A stretch of DNA of 64,000 bases from Puniceibacterium antarcticum (GTDB taxonomy: Bacteria > Pseudomonadota > Alphaproteobacteria > Rhodobacterales > Rhodobacteraceae). A program made the position numbers and the translations under genes. The stretch covers positions 62,001-126,000 of the forward strand of contig NZ_AWWI01000182.1 in NCBI RefSeq assembly GCF_002760615.1, written 5' to 3'. Below, in pieces: positions 1 through 10,559 of this stretch. Position 1 is the stretch's first letter. Every line of letters starts with the position of its first letter. The notes under the pieces are model-generated. The model worked only from the letters and a program-made list of their open reading frames with translations. It did not search any database and had not been told where the DNA came from.

Positions 1-1
1 C

Positions 2-448
2 TTTGCCTCTGGCCCGGTGGATCGCGTGGGGGCAATCCTGAACTATTCTGCCTCTGAAATCCGCGATGATGTGCTTGAGGGCTTGGACGAAACCGACAGC
101 GAATTTGCCGAAGCCGTGCGCAAGGCGATCTTTACTTTTGCAAACATTCCCCTTCGTCTCAACGCGATCGACGTGCCAAAGGTCACCCGCGACGTGGATG
201 CCACGGTCATGGTCACCGCAATTGCTGGAGCCAGTACAACAGAGGAAAACAACGCCTGCGAATTCCTGCTCAACAACATGTCCAAGCGCATGGCCCAGAC
301 GATGCGAGACGAGGCGGCAGAGCGCGGCAAGGTCAAGGCGCGCGTCGCCGAGGATGCGATGAACGCCGTCGTTGCCGCGATCCGCGACCTGATCGCATCA
401 GGTGAGATCGAGCTGCTCAATCCAGAAGACGTAGAGGCGAATGACTGA
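2..448 (+). CDS. fliG: Flagellar motor switch protein FliG, C-terminal part (5' end outside window)
   Basis: The frame is open to the left edge, so only the last 148 residues are present. They match the FliG C-terminal domain: a segment like RKAIFTFANI where the family has its MFVFEDL-type motif, then LLNNMSKRMAQTM where it has FLSNMSKRAAE, and an end of the DLIASGEIEL type. FliG is the cytoplasmic rotor protein of the flagellar switch complex, and this domain contacts the stator and sets torque and direction. The apparent GTG at 17 is internal, since the coding frame continues upstream of it. No other flagellar gene is in the window, so the rest of the cluster must lie to the left. Confidence 0.85.
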   Translation, partial: FASGPVDRVGAILNYSASEIRDDVLEGLDETDSEFAEAVRKAIFTFANIPLRLNAIDVPKVTRDVDATVMVTAIAGASTTEENNACEFLLNNMSKRMAQTMRDEAAERGKVKARVAEDAMNAVVAAIRDLIASGEIELLNPEDVEAND

Positions 449-517
449 TCCCGCCACAGGGTTGTGATCCGCGACGCACCGGCATAATTCTAGACTTGAT
501 TGTTGCAGGAGCGTCGA

Positions 518-1444
518 TTGAGCAAGGCCCCGATAGAAGAGCAGATCAGCGGCGACTGGTCCGACTGGATCACGGATCGGGTGTTACGCGCCGTGATCTG
601 GCTGATGCTCAGGGTTCCCCTGCGGCTGCGGCTGTTGCTGATGGGACGGTTCGTGTCACGCATTGTTGCACCTCTGGCGGGATACCGAGCACGCGCCATC
701 GAAAATCTAACCCATGTCTGGCCCGACATGTCTGACGCGGAAAAAGCCCTGATCGCTGACGGTGTGGCCGACAACGCCGGACGTACAATGATCGAGAATT
801 ACGAAGTGAACGGTCTGCGCGACCGGATGCGCACGGCAAAGGTGACAGGGGATGGACTAAAGGCGATCAAAGAGGCCCGCGCCGAAGGCCGCCCTGTTCT
901 GTTCGTCACCGGGCATTTCGGTAACTTCGAAGCGCCCCGCGCGGCCCTTGTTGCGCAAGGCTACAAAATTGGCGGCCTCTACCGGCCAATGTCCAACCCG
1001 TTTTTCAATGATCATTACGCCCGCAACATGCACCGGCTGTCTGGCCCGGTGTTCGAACAGGGCCGACGTGGCACCATGGGGTTGCTCCGCCACATCAAGG
1101 ATGGAGGCATGGGCGTGCTGCTCTTCGATGTCTATGACAGTGCAGGCACGGTGATTGACTTTATGGGACAACCCGCGCCCACGCTAACCTCAGCCGCCGA
1201 TATCGCCCTACGGACCGGGGCATTGATGGTGCCGTTTTTTGGCATCCGCCAACCCGATGGAGAAAGCTTTGAAGCAGTGTTCGAGGCTCCCATACCACAC
1301 GGCGATCCTGTCGAAATGATGCGCGCCGCCACGGCACGGCTGGAATCGCATATACGCGATCACCCTGAACAATGGTTCTGGATTCACCGCCGCTGGAAGC
1401 CGCGCCGTCAGCGCAAGCGGGCTGCGGCGAAGACCGGGCCATAA
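518..1444 (+). CDS. LpxL/HtrB-family lipid A acyltransferase
   Basis: This 308-residue protein belongs to the LpxL/HtrB/MsbB family, which adds secondary acyl chains to lipid A at the inner membrane. A hydrophobic N-terminal segment is followed by the catalytic HX4E motif (HFGNFE, from about residue 133) and the family's C-terminal WFWIHRRWK. No ATG lies near the 5' end. TTG at 518 is chosen because CAGGAG sits six bases before it; TTG at 500 is an in-frame alternative with no good ribosome site. The last 37 bases overlap the convergent DUF1223 gene. The acyl chain and position (LpxL or LpxM type) cannot be told from sequence. Confidence 0.85.
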   Translation: MSKAPIEEQISGDWSDWITDRVLRAVIWLMLRVPLRLRLLLMGRFVSRIVAPLAGYRARAIENLTHVWPDMSDAEKALIADGVADNAGRTMIENYEVNGLRDRMRTAKVTGDGLKAIKEARAEGRPVLFVTGHFGNFEAPRAALVAQGYKIGGLYRPMSNPFFNDHYARNMHRLSGPVFEQGRRGTMGLLRHIKDGGMGVLLFDVYDSAGTVIDFMGQPAPTLTSAADIALRTGALMVPFFGIRQPDGESFEAVFEAPIPHGDPVEMMRAATARLESHIRDHPEQWFWIHRRWKPRRQRKRAAAKTGP

Positions 1445-2103
1445 TTCGCGCCCTGCACTAGAACGACAACCGGATCCGTGCCGCTGATTGGGGTGGAGGT
1501 TTCAAAGCTGCCCTGCCCGTCCCATTGCCCGATCACTTCCCAACTTTTGACGATATGGGAATAAGGCAGTGTGCGTCCGGCATTTTCGCCGCGCTCTATC
1601 ATGACCGATGCCTGCGGCAGGTAGCGCACCAGCTCGATATCCGTCGGGCCGACCTCGCGCAGGCTATTTGCCCGGATGCTCAGCCTTCCACCATCGCGTG
1701 AAATCTGAAGTGTGACAAAGGTTTCCGCGCCCTTATGCGCGTTGATCAGGGCAGCCACGTCTTTTGATCGATTGCCCACCACATCGTGTTTGCCGTTCAC
1801 GATCATCTGAGGCGTATAGACCGAGCGGTTTTCCAATGCGACCGCATATCCCTGCTGTCGGGCTGTGAAGGCCGGTTTGGCGAATTTATCGGCCCAGCCG
1901 ATATAATCCCAGTAGTCAACGTGCAGCGCCAGCGGAATGACATCGTCGCGGTCTTCTAGACTGGCCAGCAGCGCATCCGCGGTCGGGCAGGAAGAGCAGC
2001 CTTGTGAGGTATAGAGTTCGACCACAACGGGGCTTTGCTGGGCAAAGACCGGAGCGGCAAACAGCATCAATGCCCCTGTGAAGCTGCTTAGAAAATGGCG
2101 CAT
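1408..2103 (-). CDS. DUF1223 secreted thioredoxin-like protein
   Basis: A 231-residue protein with a Sec-type signal peptide (about residues 1-21, ending APVFA). Next comes the DUF1223 hallmark VVVELYTSQGCSSCPTADALL, with a CXXC pair at C36/C39, and a later TPQMIVNG segment like the cis-proline loop of thioredoxin folds. The frame is open further upstream, but the ATG at 2103 is the start that places the signal peptide at the N terminus. It is probably periplasmic with redox activity; the substrate is unknown. Its 3' end overlaps that of the facing acyltransferase by 37 bases. Confidence 0.8.
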   Translation of the reverse strand: MRHFLSSFTGALMLFAAPVFAQQSPVVVELYTSQGCSSCPTADALLASLEDRDDVIPLALHVDYWDYIGWADKFAKPAFTARQQGYAVALENRSVYTPQMIVNGKHDVVGNRSKDVAALINAHKGAETFVTLQISRDGGRLSIRANSLREVGPTDIELVRYLPQASVMIERGENAGRTLPYSHIVKSWEVIGQWDGQGSFETSTPISGTDPVVVLVQGANYGPVFAAARLR

Positions 2104-2262
2104 TGTGGTTCCGATTGTTACTTTTCCTGAGAGCAGCGTTAACGCTATGGGATTGAAATAACCAATCAAGGTTTTGCGATAGCCCCGCCATCTTTCACCC
2201 GCATTTTTGCCATTTCCCAACCAACCGGCGGCCCTTGGATGATCTGCGCTTATCGGGTAATT

Positions 2263-2280
2263 GTGTGCAATGGTATACAA
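2263..2280 (+). promoter_or_regulatory. Putative regulator site upstream of acnA, similar to one upstream of glcB
   Basis: GTGTGCAATGGTATACAA lies 94 bases before the acnA start. Thirteen of its 18 bases match GTATGCAATCGTGTGCAT, found 26 bases before the malate synthase start (55580-55597). Its right half, TGGTATACAA, resembles GntR-family operators. Shared control of the two genes is an inference. Confidence 0.4.
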
Positions 2281-2373
2281 AAATTGTCGCACCCCCCTTG
2301 ATCGGGCGCCGGGCATGAGGCAAATAGCATAGCAGACCCAGTCGAAGTCCATTGATACCTCAAGGGAGACCCC

Positions 2374-5145
<2,772 letters not shown>

Positions 5146-5174
5146 ACTCCGGTTCAGATGTCGGAAAAACAGAA

Positions 5175-5206
5175 CCGCCGGGGGCTCCAGCCTCCGGCGG
5201 TTTTTC
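5175..5206 (+). terminator. Rho-independent terminator of acnA
   Basis: A GC-rich stem (CCGCCGG...CCGGCGG, one mismatch inside a 10-bp stem, six-base loop) is followed by TTTTTC about 30 bases after the acnA stop. Confidence 0.9.
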
Positions 5207-5284
5207 TATCCGGGCCCTCGGCGCGACCTGTGCAAAGTTCCGCCAATAACCAAAGTGTGAAGAAACAGTTTCGGCTTTGCGACG

Positions 5285-5299
5285 TTAAGTATCTGTTAA
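5285..5299 (+). promoter_or_regulatory. CtrA binding box (TTAA-N7-TTAA)
   Basis: TTAAGTATCTGTTAA is a perfect match to the alphaproteobacterial CtrA consensus TTAA-N7-TTAA. It ends 38 bases before the ATG of the small secreted peptide, a position suited to activation (box over the -35 region). CtrA is the cell-cycle, motility and gene-transfer-agent regulator of this order. Occupancy is inferred only. Confidence 0.6.
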
Positions 5300-5337
5300 C
5301 GCCTCCCGATTAGAGGAGGGGGAACAGAGGCACGATC

Positions 5338-5469
5338 ATGAAATTCAAGCTCACAACAATTCTGCAGGCGTCTATTCTGGCGCTGCTGACCGTCGCAGGC
5401 GCCTACGCCTCGTCGCACACTCCGGCAACCTGCGCCGCGCAGACGACCAAGGTGCAGTGCGAACTCTGA
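5338..5469 (+). CDS. Small secreted two-cysteine peptide (43 aa)
   Basis: A 43-codon frame starts at an ATG preceded by GAGGAGGGGGAAC, a strong ribosome site. It begins MKFK, continues with a hydrophobic run (about residues 6-21), and has a plausible signal peptidase site after GAYA. The mature peptide would be about 19 residues with two cysteines spaced CX8C (C32, C41), suggesting a disulfide loop. A perfect CtrA box lies just upstream and the acnA terminator isolates the gene from its neighbour. I do not recognise a family. The case for a real gene is the combination of promoter element, ribosome site and signal peptide. Confidence 0.6.
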   Translation: MKFKLTTILQASILALLTVAGAYASSHTPATCAAQTTKVQCEL

Positions 5470-5512
5470 AGTTTTGCAAGGAGTCCCAAGGGGGCTAGGC
5501 CACGCACGGCAC

Positions 5513-5554
5513 AACACCCGCTGACACCGCCAGAACACCCGCTGACACCCCCAG
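5513..5554 (+). repeat. Tandem 21-bp duplication downstream of ccmG
   Basis: AACACCCGCTGACACCGCCAG is followed directly by a copy with one change. It lies between the secreted peptide gene and the ccmG stop codon, with no obvious function. Confidence 0.7.
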
Positions 5555-5571
5555 ACATCAGCGGCGCGTGC

Positions 5572-6111
5572 TCAGTCTGCCTGCGCCGCTTCCAGCGCGG
5601 GCAGGAACCGCTGTTCATAATCGCTGCCCACCAGCGGCCCGGCAAAGCGGAACAGCACCTCTCCCTCACCACTCACGATGAATGTCTCGGGCGGGGCCGT
5701 CACCCCCCACTCAATCGCCGTGCGCCCCTTGGGATCAAAGGCAACAGCCTCGAACGGGCTGGTCTCATCCGCCAGATAGGAGAGCGCATCCCGCGCCTGA
5801 TCCTTGAAATTCACGCCCACAATCGGCACCCCCTCGGCCTGCATCTGCAGCAGCCTCGGATGCTCGGCACGGCACGGCGGGCACCAGCTCGCCCAAAAGT
5901 TCACCAGCGTCACCTCACCGGTCTTCAGCATCTCCGGCGCAAACGCGGGATAATCGCCCAGCACGTCCTGCGTGATCGCCGGGGCCGGCTGGCCAACCCG
6001 CGTCGACGGCAACCCCTGAGGGTCATCGCGGAACATGCCCACATAGGCCAGCGCCGCAAAGCCCGCAAAGATCAGCGGCGGCGCAATCATGAGAGGTGAG
6101 ATTTTAGCCAT
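5572..6111 (-). CDS. ccmG: Cytochrome c biogenesis thiol:disulfide oxidoreductase CcmG (DsbE)
   Basis: A 179-residue membrane-anchored periplasmic thioredoxin. The N-terminal hydrophobic anchor spans about residues 8-26. The active site WCPPC has C77/C80, and a TAPPETF segment matches the family's cis-proline loop. CcmG (DsbE) helps keep the CXXCH cysteines of apocytochrome c reduced for heme attachment. It is the last gene of the ccmA-B-C-D-G run and overlaps ccmD by 8 bases, suggesting translational coupling. Confidence 0.95.
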   Translation of the reverse strand: MAKISPLMIAPPLIFAGFAALAYVGMFRDDPQGLPSTRVGQPAPAITQDVLGDYPAFAPEMLKTGEVTLVNFWASWCPPCRAEHPRLLQMQAEGVPIVGVNFKDQARDALSYLADETSPFEAVAFDPKGRTAIEWGVTAPPETFIVSGEGEVLFRFAGPLVGSDYEQRFLPALEAAQAD

Positions 6112-6262
6112 GTCTTTTGTTCCGTTTCTCGACCAGATCCAGCGCCGCCTTTACACGCCGCGCGCGCCAGATACTCAGGGCCACAAGCACAACGATCAGA
6201 CCCAGCGCCACCGCATAAGACGACAGCACCGCGCCCGCATATTTTCCCAGATCCGGCATCAT
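6104..6262 (-). CDS. ccmD: Heme exporter protein CcmD
   Basis: A 52-residue protein starting MMPDLGKYAGAVLSSY, with one transmembrane helix (about residues 14-32) and a basic tail. This is the usual form of CcmD, which stabilises the CcmABC complex and helps release holo-CcmE. The ATG at 6262 overlaps the ccmC stop in an ATGA arrangement, and the 3' end overlaps ccmG by 8 bases. It was identified as much by position between ccmC and ccmG as by sequence. Confidence 0.88.
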   Translation of the reverse strand: MMPDLGKYAGAVLSSYAVALGLIVVLVALSIWRARRVKAALDLVEKRNKRHG

Positions 6263-7008
6263 CCCTGCTGCTCCCTCGCGATCAGTGCCCGCGTGCGCCG
6301 CGCGCGAATCTCCGTCTGCGTGCGCAAAAACACCAGCGCGATGAACAACAGCACAAAACCCGCAATACAGACCAGCAGCGGGAAATAAAACACGTCCGCC
6401 ACATTCTCTTCCTTGTCGAGACTCAGCGACGCCCCCTGATGCAGCCCCTGATTCCAGAAATTCACCGCATAGCGGCTCAGCACAGCAAAAACCGACCCGA
6501 CAAGGCACAGGATCGACGTCAGATCCGCCGCCGTATCGTCATCCTCGATCGCCGACCACAGCGCCATATAGCCCAGATAAAACAGAAACAGGATCAGGAA
6601 CGACGTCAGCCTGGGGTCCCAGGCCCACCAGGTCCCCCACATCGGCTGCCCCCAAAGCGCCCCGGTTGCCAGCGCGATCAAAGTCATCACCGCCCCCACA
6701 GGCGCCGCCGCCCGCGCGGCCAGCGCGCTCACGTGATGGCGGCGGATGATCCAGATCAGTGACGCGACCAGCATCATCATCCAGGCATTGATCGCCATCA
6801 GCGCCGCAGGCACGTGCAGATAGATGATCTTGACCGTCGATCCCTGCCGATAATCCTCGGGCGTGAAAAAGAACCCCCAGATCAGCCCAACAACAAGGCA
6901 CAGCACCGCCAGCACCGACACCCACGGCAGCACCACATCCGTCGTGCGGATGAACTTGACCGGATTTGCATATTCCCAAAGCGACATGAACCTGACGTAT
7001 CTCCCCAT
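6259..7008 (-). CDS. ccmC: Heme exporter protein CcmC
   Basis: A 249-residue integral membrane protein with six hydrophobic helices and the periplasmic WWD-type tryptophan-rich motif WGTWWAWDPRLTS (near residue 125), which binds heme for transfer to CcmE. The start is the ATG at 7008 behind CAGGGACGAA; an internal ATG seven codons later (MSLWEY) is an alternative. It lies 64 bases after ccmB and overlaps ccmD by four. Confidence 0.95.
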   Translation of the reverse strand: MGRYVRFMSLWEYANPVKFIRTTDVVLPWVSVLAVLCLVVGLIWGFFFTPEDYRQGSTVKIIYLHVPAALMAINAWMMMLVASLIWIIRRHHVSALAARAAAPVGAVMTLIALATGALWGQPMWGTWWAWDPRLTSFLILFLFYLGYMALWSAIEDDDTAADLTSILCLVGSVFAVLSRYAVNFWNQGLHQGASLSLDKEENVADVFYFPLLVCIAGFVLLFIALVFLRTQTEIRARRTRALIAREQQG

Positions 7009-7072
7009 TTCGTCCCTGACAAATCAAACCGCCCTGCCCGGAATGGCAAGGGGTAAGATGCGCACATATGCG

Positions 7073-7729
7073 CTAGCGTAAATTGATCCGCAGCACCGCG
7101 GCCGAGGCAAAGGGCAACAGCGCCATCGCGCCAAAGCTGATTCCGCCCAGCAACAGCAGCGGCGTCGCCACCTCCAGCCCCTCCGCCCCGCGCCGCGCCA
7201 CCTCAGCGCCAAAGATCAGCGTCGGCACATAAAGCGGCAGCACCAGCAGCGACAACAACAGCCCGCCGCGCTTGAGGCCAATGGTCAGCGCCGCGCCAAA
7301 GGTGCCGATCACCGACAGCGCCGGCGTGCCCACCGCCAGCGACACCAGCACCCAGAGGTATCCGCCCGGCGCAAGGTTCAGCAACACCCCCAGCACGGGG
7401 GCGGCCAGCACCAGCGGCAATCCGGTGGTGATCCAATGGGCCAGCGCCTTGACGCTCACGATCCCCTCCATGGGCAGCGGCGCGGTGGCCAGCAAATCCA
7501 GCGTGCCGTCTTCCCAGTCCAGCGCAAGGATGCGGTCCAGCGACAACAAACAGGCCAGCAGCGCCCCGATCCACAACACCCCCGGCGCGATCCGTGTGAG
7601 CAGTGCCGTCTCCGGCCCGACCCCAAAGGGCACCAGCACCGTCACGATCAGGAAAAACGCAAGGCCAAGGCCGAAACCACCCCCGGCCCGCACCGCGAGC
7701 TTCAGATCCCGTGCCAGCAGCGCCATCAT
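7073..7729 (-). CDS. ccmB: Heme exporter protein CcmB
   Basis: A 218-residue, six-helix membrane subunit of the CcmABCD ABC complex that frees holo-CcmE from CcmC. The segment [20 protein letters not shown] after the second hydrophobic stretch is typical of CcmB. The start overlaps the ccmA stop by four bases, so the two subunits are translationally coupled. Confidence 0.93.
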   Translation of the reverse strand: MMALLARDLKLAVRAGGGFGLGLAFFLIVTVLVPFGVGPETALLTRIAPGVLWIGALLACLLSLDRILALDWEDGTLDLLATAPLPMEGIVSVKALAHWITTGLPLVLAAPVLGVLLNLAPGGYLWVLVSLAVGTPALSVIGTFGAALTIGLKRGGLLLSLLVLPLYVPTLIFGAEVARRGAEGLEVATPLLLLGGISFGAMALLPFASAAVLRINLR

Positions 7730-8340
7730 AAAAACGCCTCGTCACCCTGCGCCGCGCGGGGCCGCGCACGAAAGGCGGACAGGTCCAGCACCGCCGCCTC
7801 CTCCAGCCCCAGATCAATATGCGTCGCCATCAGCGCAGATCCCCCCTGCGCCAGATGCCCGCGCACCGCCGCCGCAAACAACCCGACCGACGCGGCGTCC
7901 AGCGACACGGTCGGCTCGTCCAGCACCCAGATCGCCCGCCCGGTCACCATCAGCCGCGCCAGACCCAGCCGCCGCTTTTGTCCCGCCGACAGCGACCCCG
8001 CCAGCCGTCCCGCCAGCTCGCGCAGATCAAAGGCCGCCAAAGCCGCCTCAATCTCCGACCGACCGAACACCGCCGCCCAGAACTGCAGATTCTCGGCCAC
8101 CGTCAGCATGGATTTCAACCCGTCGGAATGCCCGGCATAGGCCATGGACTCACCAGCCCCGGTGATCTCGCCCGCCTCGGCTTCCTGCAACCCCGCCACC
8201 GTGCGCAGCAGCGTCGTCTTGCCCACACCGTTCGGCCCGCGCAGGATCAGCGCGGCCCCCGGCGCCAGCGCAAAGCTGACCCCCTCCAGCACGGCCCGAC
8301 CGCCGCGCGAAATCTCAAGATTGGAAACCCGTAAAACCAT
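7726..8340 (-). CDS. ccmA: Heme exporter ATP-binding protein CcmA
   Basis: A 204-residue ABC ATPase. It has Walker A GPNGVGKT (residues 35-42), an [14 protein letters not shown] signature, Walker B IWVLDEP, and a late histidine in MATHIDL. With CcmB it powers release of heme-loaded CcmE. It is the first gene of the ccmA-B-C-D-G run; ccmI lies about 33 kb away, and ccmE, ccmF and ccmH are not in the window. Confidence 0.95.
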   Translation of the reverse strand: MVLRVSNLEISRGGRAVLEGVSFALAPGAALILRGPNGVGKTTLLRTVAGLQEAEAGEITGAGESMAYAGHSDGLKSMLTVAENLQFWAAVFGRSEIEAALAAFDLRELAGRLAGSLSAGQKRRLGLARLMVTGRAIWVLDEPTVSLDAASVGLFAAAVRGHLAQGGSALMATHIDLGLEEAAVLDLSAFRARPRAAQGDEAFL

Positions 8341-8391
8341 GGCCCAGACCTAGCCCAGCCGCGCCCGCGACAAAAGCGTGAAAGCGCCTGT

Positions 8392-8447
8392 CTTCATCTG
8401 CCCCTAAATATCCCGGGGAGTGCGAGGGGCTGGCCCCTCGCTCCGGC
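8392..8447. repeat. Copy A of a GC-rich intergenic repeat (CCCGGGATATTT family)
   Basis: CTTCATCTGCCCCTAAATAT is followed by CCCGGGGAG and a GAGGGG-CTGG-CCCCTC stem. Related sequence recurs at about 30531, 42548, 44646, 44850 and 53336. Here it fills the space after the Mth938-like gene (minus strand), hairpin side nearest the stop codon, as a terminator or RNA 3'-end element would be placed. Confidence 0.8.
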
Positions 8448-8467
8448 ACTGGCCAAAGGCGCGAAAC

Positions 8468-8821
8468 TCAGACCGGCAGCACCGCCAGGGCCACGCGCCG
8501 TCCCTCGGACAGCAGCACGTTGTAGGTCCGGCAGGCCGAGGGCGAATTCATCACCTCAACCCCCAGCCCCGCCGCCTCAAGCCGCTCGCGCAGCGTACGC
8601 GGCAGATGCGCAATCTCGGCACCGGTGCCGACAAACAGCACATCAACCTCACTGGCCAGCTTCATCAGGGTGTCCTGATCCTCCAGCCCCCCCCAGGGCT
8701 GCACCCCATGCAGCGACACGCAGAGGGCCCCATGCACCGGTTTGCTGTCAATTCGAAAGAAACCGGGGCCATAGCCCTCGATCGGCAGAGCGTCAGTATA
8801 GACGACTTCATTCATGCGCAT
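8468..8821 (-). CDS. Mth938-like domain protein (DUF498/NDUFAF3 family)
   Basis: A 117-residue protein of the Mth938 fold. Features are the IEGYGPGFFRI opening, VLFVGTGAEIAHLP in the centre (about residues 61-74) and VEVMNSPSACRTYNVLLSEGR near the end. The mitochondrial relative NDUFAF3 is a complex I assembly factor, and bacterial members often sit beside secDF-yajC as here; the bacterial role is not settled. It lies 12 bases after the TauE-like permease gene and is probably co-transcribed with it. Confidence 0.8.
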   Translation of the reverse strand: MRMNEVVYTDALPIEGYGPGFFRIDSKPVHGALCVSLHGVQPWGGLEDQDTLMKLASEVDVLFVGTGAEIAHLPRTLRERLEAAGLGVEVMNSPSACRTYNVLLSEGRRVALAVLPV

Positions 8822-8833
8822 GGTGTCAAACTC

Positions 8834-9586
8834 CTAGTCCCACACCGGCAGCCCCAGCAGGACGGCCAACAAGATGATGACATAGGCCACGGTTCGATAA
8901 AACTTTTCAAGTCCGGGACGGAACAAATAAGCCCCCAGATGCGTTCCCGCGCCATAAGGTAGCAGCAAAACCAGCCCCAGAGCAACTGCAGGCAGAGTAA
9001 GCAGCCCCTGAAACGCCATAAGCGGCAGCAGCAACAGGCTCGTGACCGTCAGAAAAACCAGAGTCGTCGCCCGTGACGTTGCCACAGGCTCCTGCCCGGC
9101 CAGCTGAAACAACACCATCACCGGCCCCAGCAGCCCCGTGGCGCCCCCGACAAATCCGGTTGCCAACCCGATGGCGGACCGTCCTGCCAGCGTCGGCGCG
9201 GTGGCATAGCGCCACCCGGCCACCAGCGCCAGCAGGGTCAGTGCCGTGACCGACACCACACCCCAGCGCAGCAGTGTCAGATCCGCCACCCGCAGCACCC
9301 ACAGCCCCAGCGAGGCAGACAGCGTCGCACAGACCACCATCACGCCCACGGCACGGCGGTTCACCTGCCCCCAGGCGCGCGGCACCACGGTGAAAAACGA
9401 CGACAGCGCAGAAATGGCAAAGGCCGCCACGGCGACCTTCATCGGCATCAGGGACGCCGCCAGTGGCATATAAACCAGCGCCGATCCGAACCCGGCAAAG
9501 CCATAGACAACGCCGGCGACGAACACCACACCGATCAGCGCCCAGAGCCCCGGCATCGCCAGGGTCTGGGCCAGCAGATCAGGCAT
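8834..9586 (-). CDS. TauE/SafE-family membrane permease
   Basis: A 250-residue integral membrane protein with about eight hydrophobic helices and the two family half-motifs: GVVYGFAGFGSALVYMPL near residue 25 and LATGFVGGATGLLGPVMVLF near residue 140. Members export or import sulfite, sulfoacetate or related organosulfur anions; the substrate is not predictable here. The ATG at 9586 overlaps the secF stop by 8 bases, so it is probably read from the sec operon. The frame is open further upstream, but that stretch lies inside secF. Confidence 0.8.
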   Translation of the reverse strand: MPDLLAQTLAMPGLWALIGVVFVAGVVYGFAGFGSALVYMPLAASLMPMKVAVAAFAISALSSFFTVVPRAWGQVNRRAVGVMVVCATLSASLGLWVLRVADLTLLRWGVVSVTALTLLALVAGWRYATAPTLAGRSAIGLATGFVGGATGLLGPVMVLFQLAGQEPVATSRATTLVFLTVTSLLLLPLMAFQGLLTLPAVALGLVLLLPYGAGTHLGAYLFRPGLEKFYRTVAYVIILLAVLLGLPVWD

Positions 9587-10547
9587 CAATATTGGCGTAT
9601 TGGTTGCCGGAATTGGCATCCGGCCGGGTCCAGTCCCGCTTGACCCCAAAGCGCAGCAGCAGGGCCGAGGCGACAAAGATCGACGAATAGGTGCCGACAA
9701 AGATGCCCCACATCATCGCGAACACAAAGCCCCGGATCACATCGCCGCCCAGCACGAACATCGCAATCAGCGCCAGCATCGTGGTAAGCGAAGTCATGAT
9801 CGTCCGGCTCAGCGTCTCGTTGATCGAGATGTTAAGAACCTCTTTCAGTTCCATCTTCTTGTACTTGACCAGATTTTCGCGCACCCGGTCGAAAACGACC
9901 ACGGTATCGTTCAGCGAATAGCCAACGATGGTCAGCAGCGCCGCGATGATGGCCAGATCGAACTTGATCTGCACCTCGGAAAACACGCCGATGGTCAGCA
10001 CCACGTCATGCACCAGCGCCAGCACGGCACCCGCCGCAAACTGCCACTCGAACCGCAGCCAGATATAGATCAGCACCGCCCCGATGGCGAGGACAACGGC
10101 AATCACCGCCGTCTGGATCAGCTCACCCGACACCTTCGGCCCCACCGATTCGACCGAGGCAAAGGTGATATCCGGCGCAACCGTCGCCAGCGCCTGGCGC
10201 ACCTGCTCGGTCGCGTCAGCGGTGATCGCCTCTTCTTCATCCTGTGCCTGAATGCGGATCATCGACACGTTGTGATCTTCGGCAAAGTTGGGATCGAACA
10301 CTTCGGTGATGCTCACATCGCCCAGGTTCAGCGGCTGCAGCGCGTCACGATACGCCCCCACATCCACCGGCTGTGCACTGACCGTGCGGATCGTCGTGCC
10401 GCCCCGAAAATCGATGCCGTAATTCAGACCCTGCACAAAGAACGAGATCAGCGCGATCACCATCATCACGCCCGAAATCCCGAGCCACAGCTTGGATCGG
10501 CCAAAGAAGTCCCAGTTTGTATAGTCGGGCACCAGTCGCATGCGCAT
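9579..10547 (-). CDS. secF: Protein translocase subunit SecF
   Basis: A 322-residue, six-helix membrane protein. It has the FVQGLNYGIDFRGGTTI signature (about residues 38-54), a small periplasmic P1 region, and the GYSLNDTVVVFDRVRENL motif in the RND-like membrane half. SecDF uses proton motive force to pull preproteins through SecYEG on the periplasmic side. It starts 12 bases after secD. A second ATG two codons in is an equally possible start. Confidence 0.97.
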   Translation of the reverse strand: MRMRLVPDYTNWDFFGRSKLWLGISGVMMVIALISFFVQGLNYGIDFRGGTTIRTVSAQPVDVGAYRDALQPLNLGDVSITEVFDPNFAEDHNVSMIRIQAQDEEEAITADATEQVRQALATVAPDITFASVESVGPKVSGELIQTAVIAVVLAIGAVLIYIWLRFEWQFAAGAVLALVHDVVLTIGVFSEVQIKFDLAIIAALLTIVGYSLNDTVVVFDRVRENLVKYKKMELKEVLNISINETLSRTIMTSLTTMLALIAMFVLGGDVIRGFVFAMMWGIFVGTYSSIFVASALLLRFGVKRDWTRPDANSGNQYANIDA

Positions 10548-10559
10548 TGGATGAACCTC

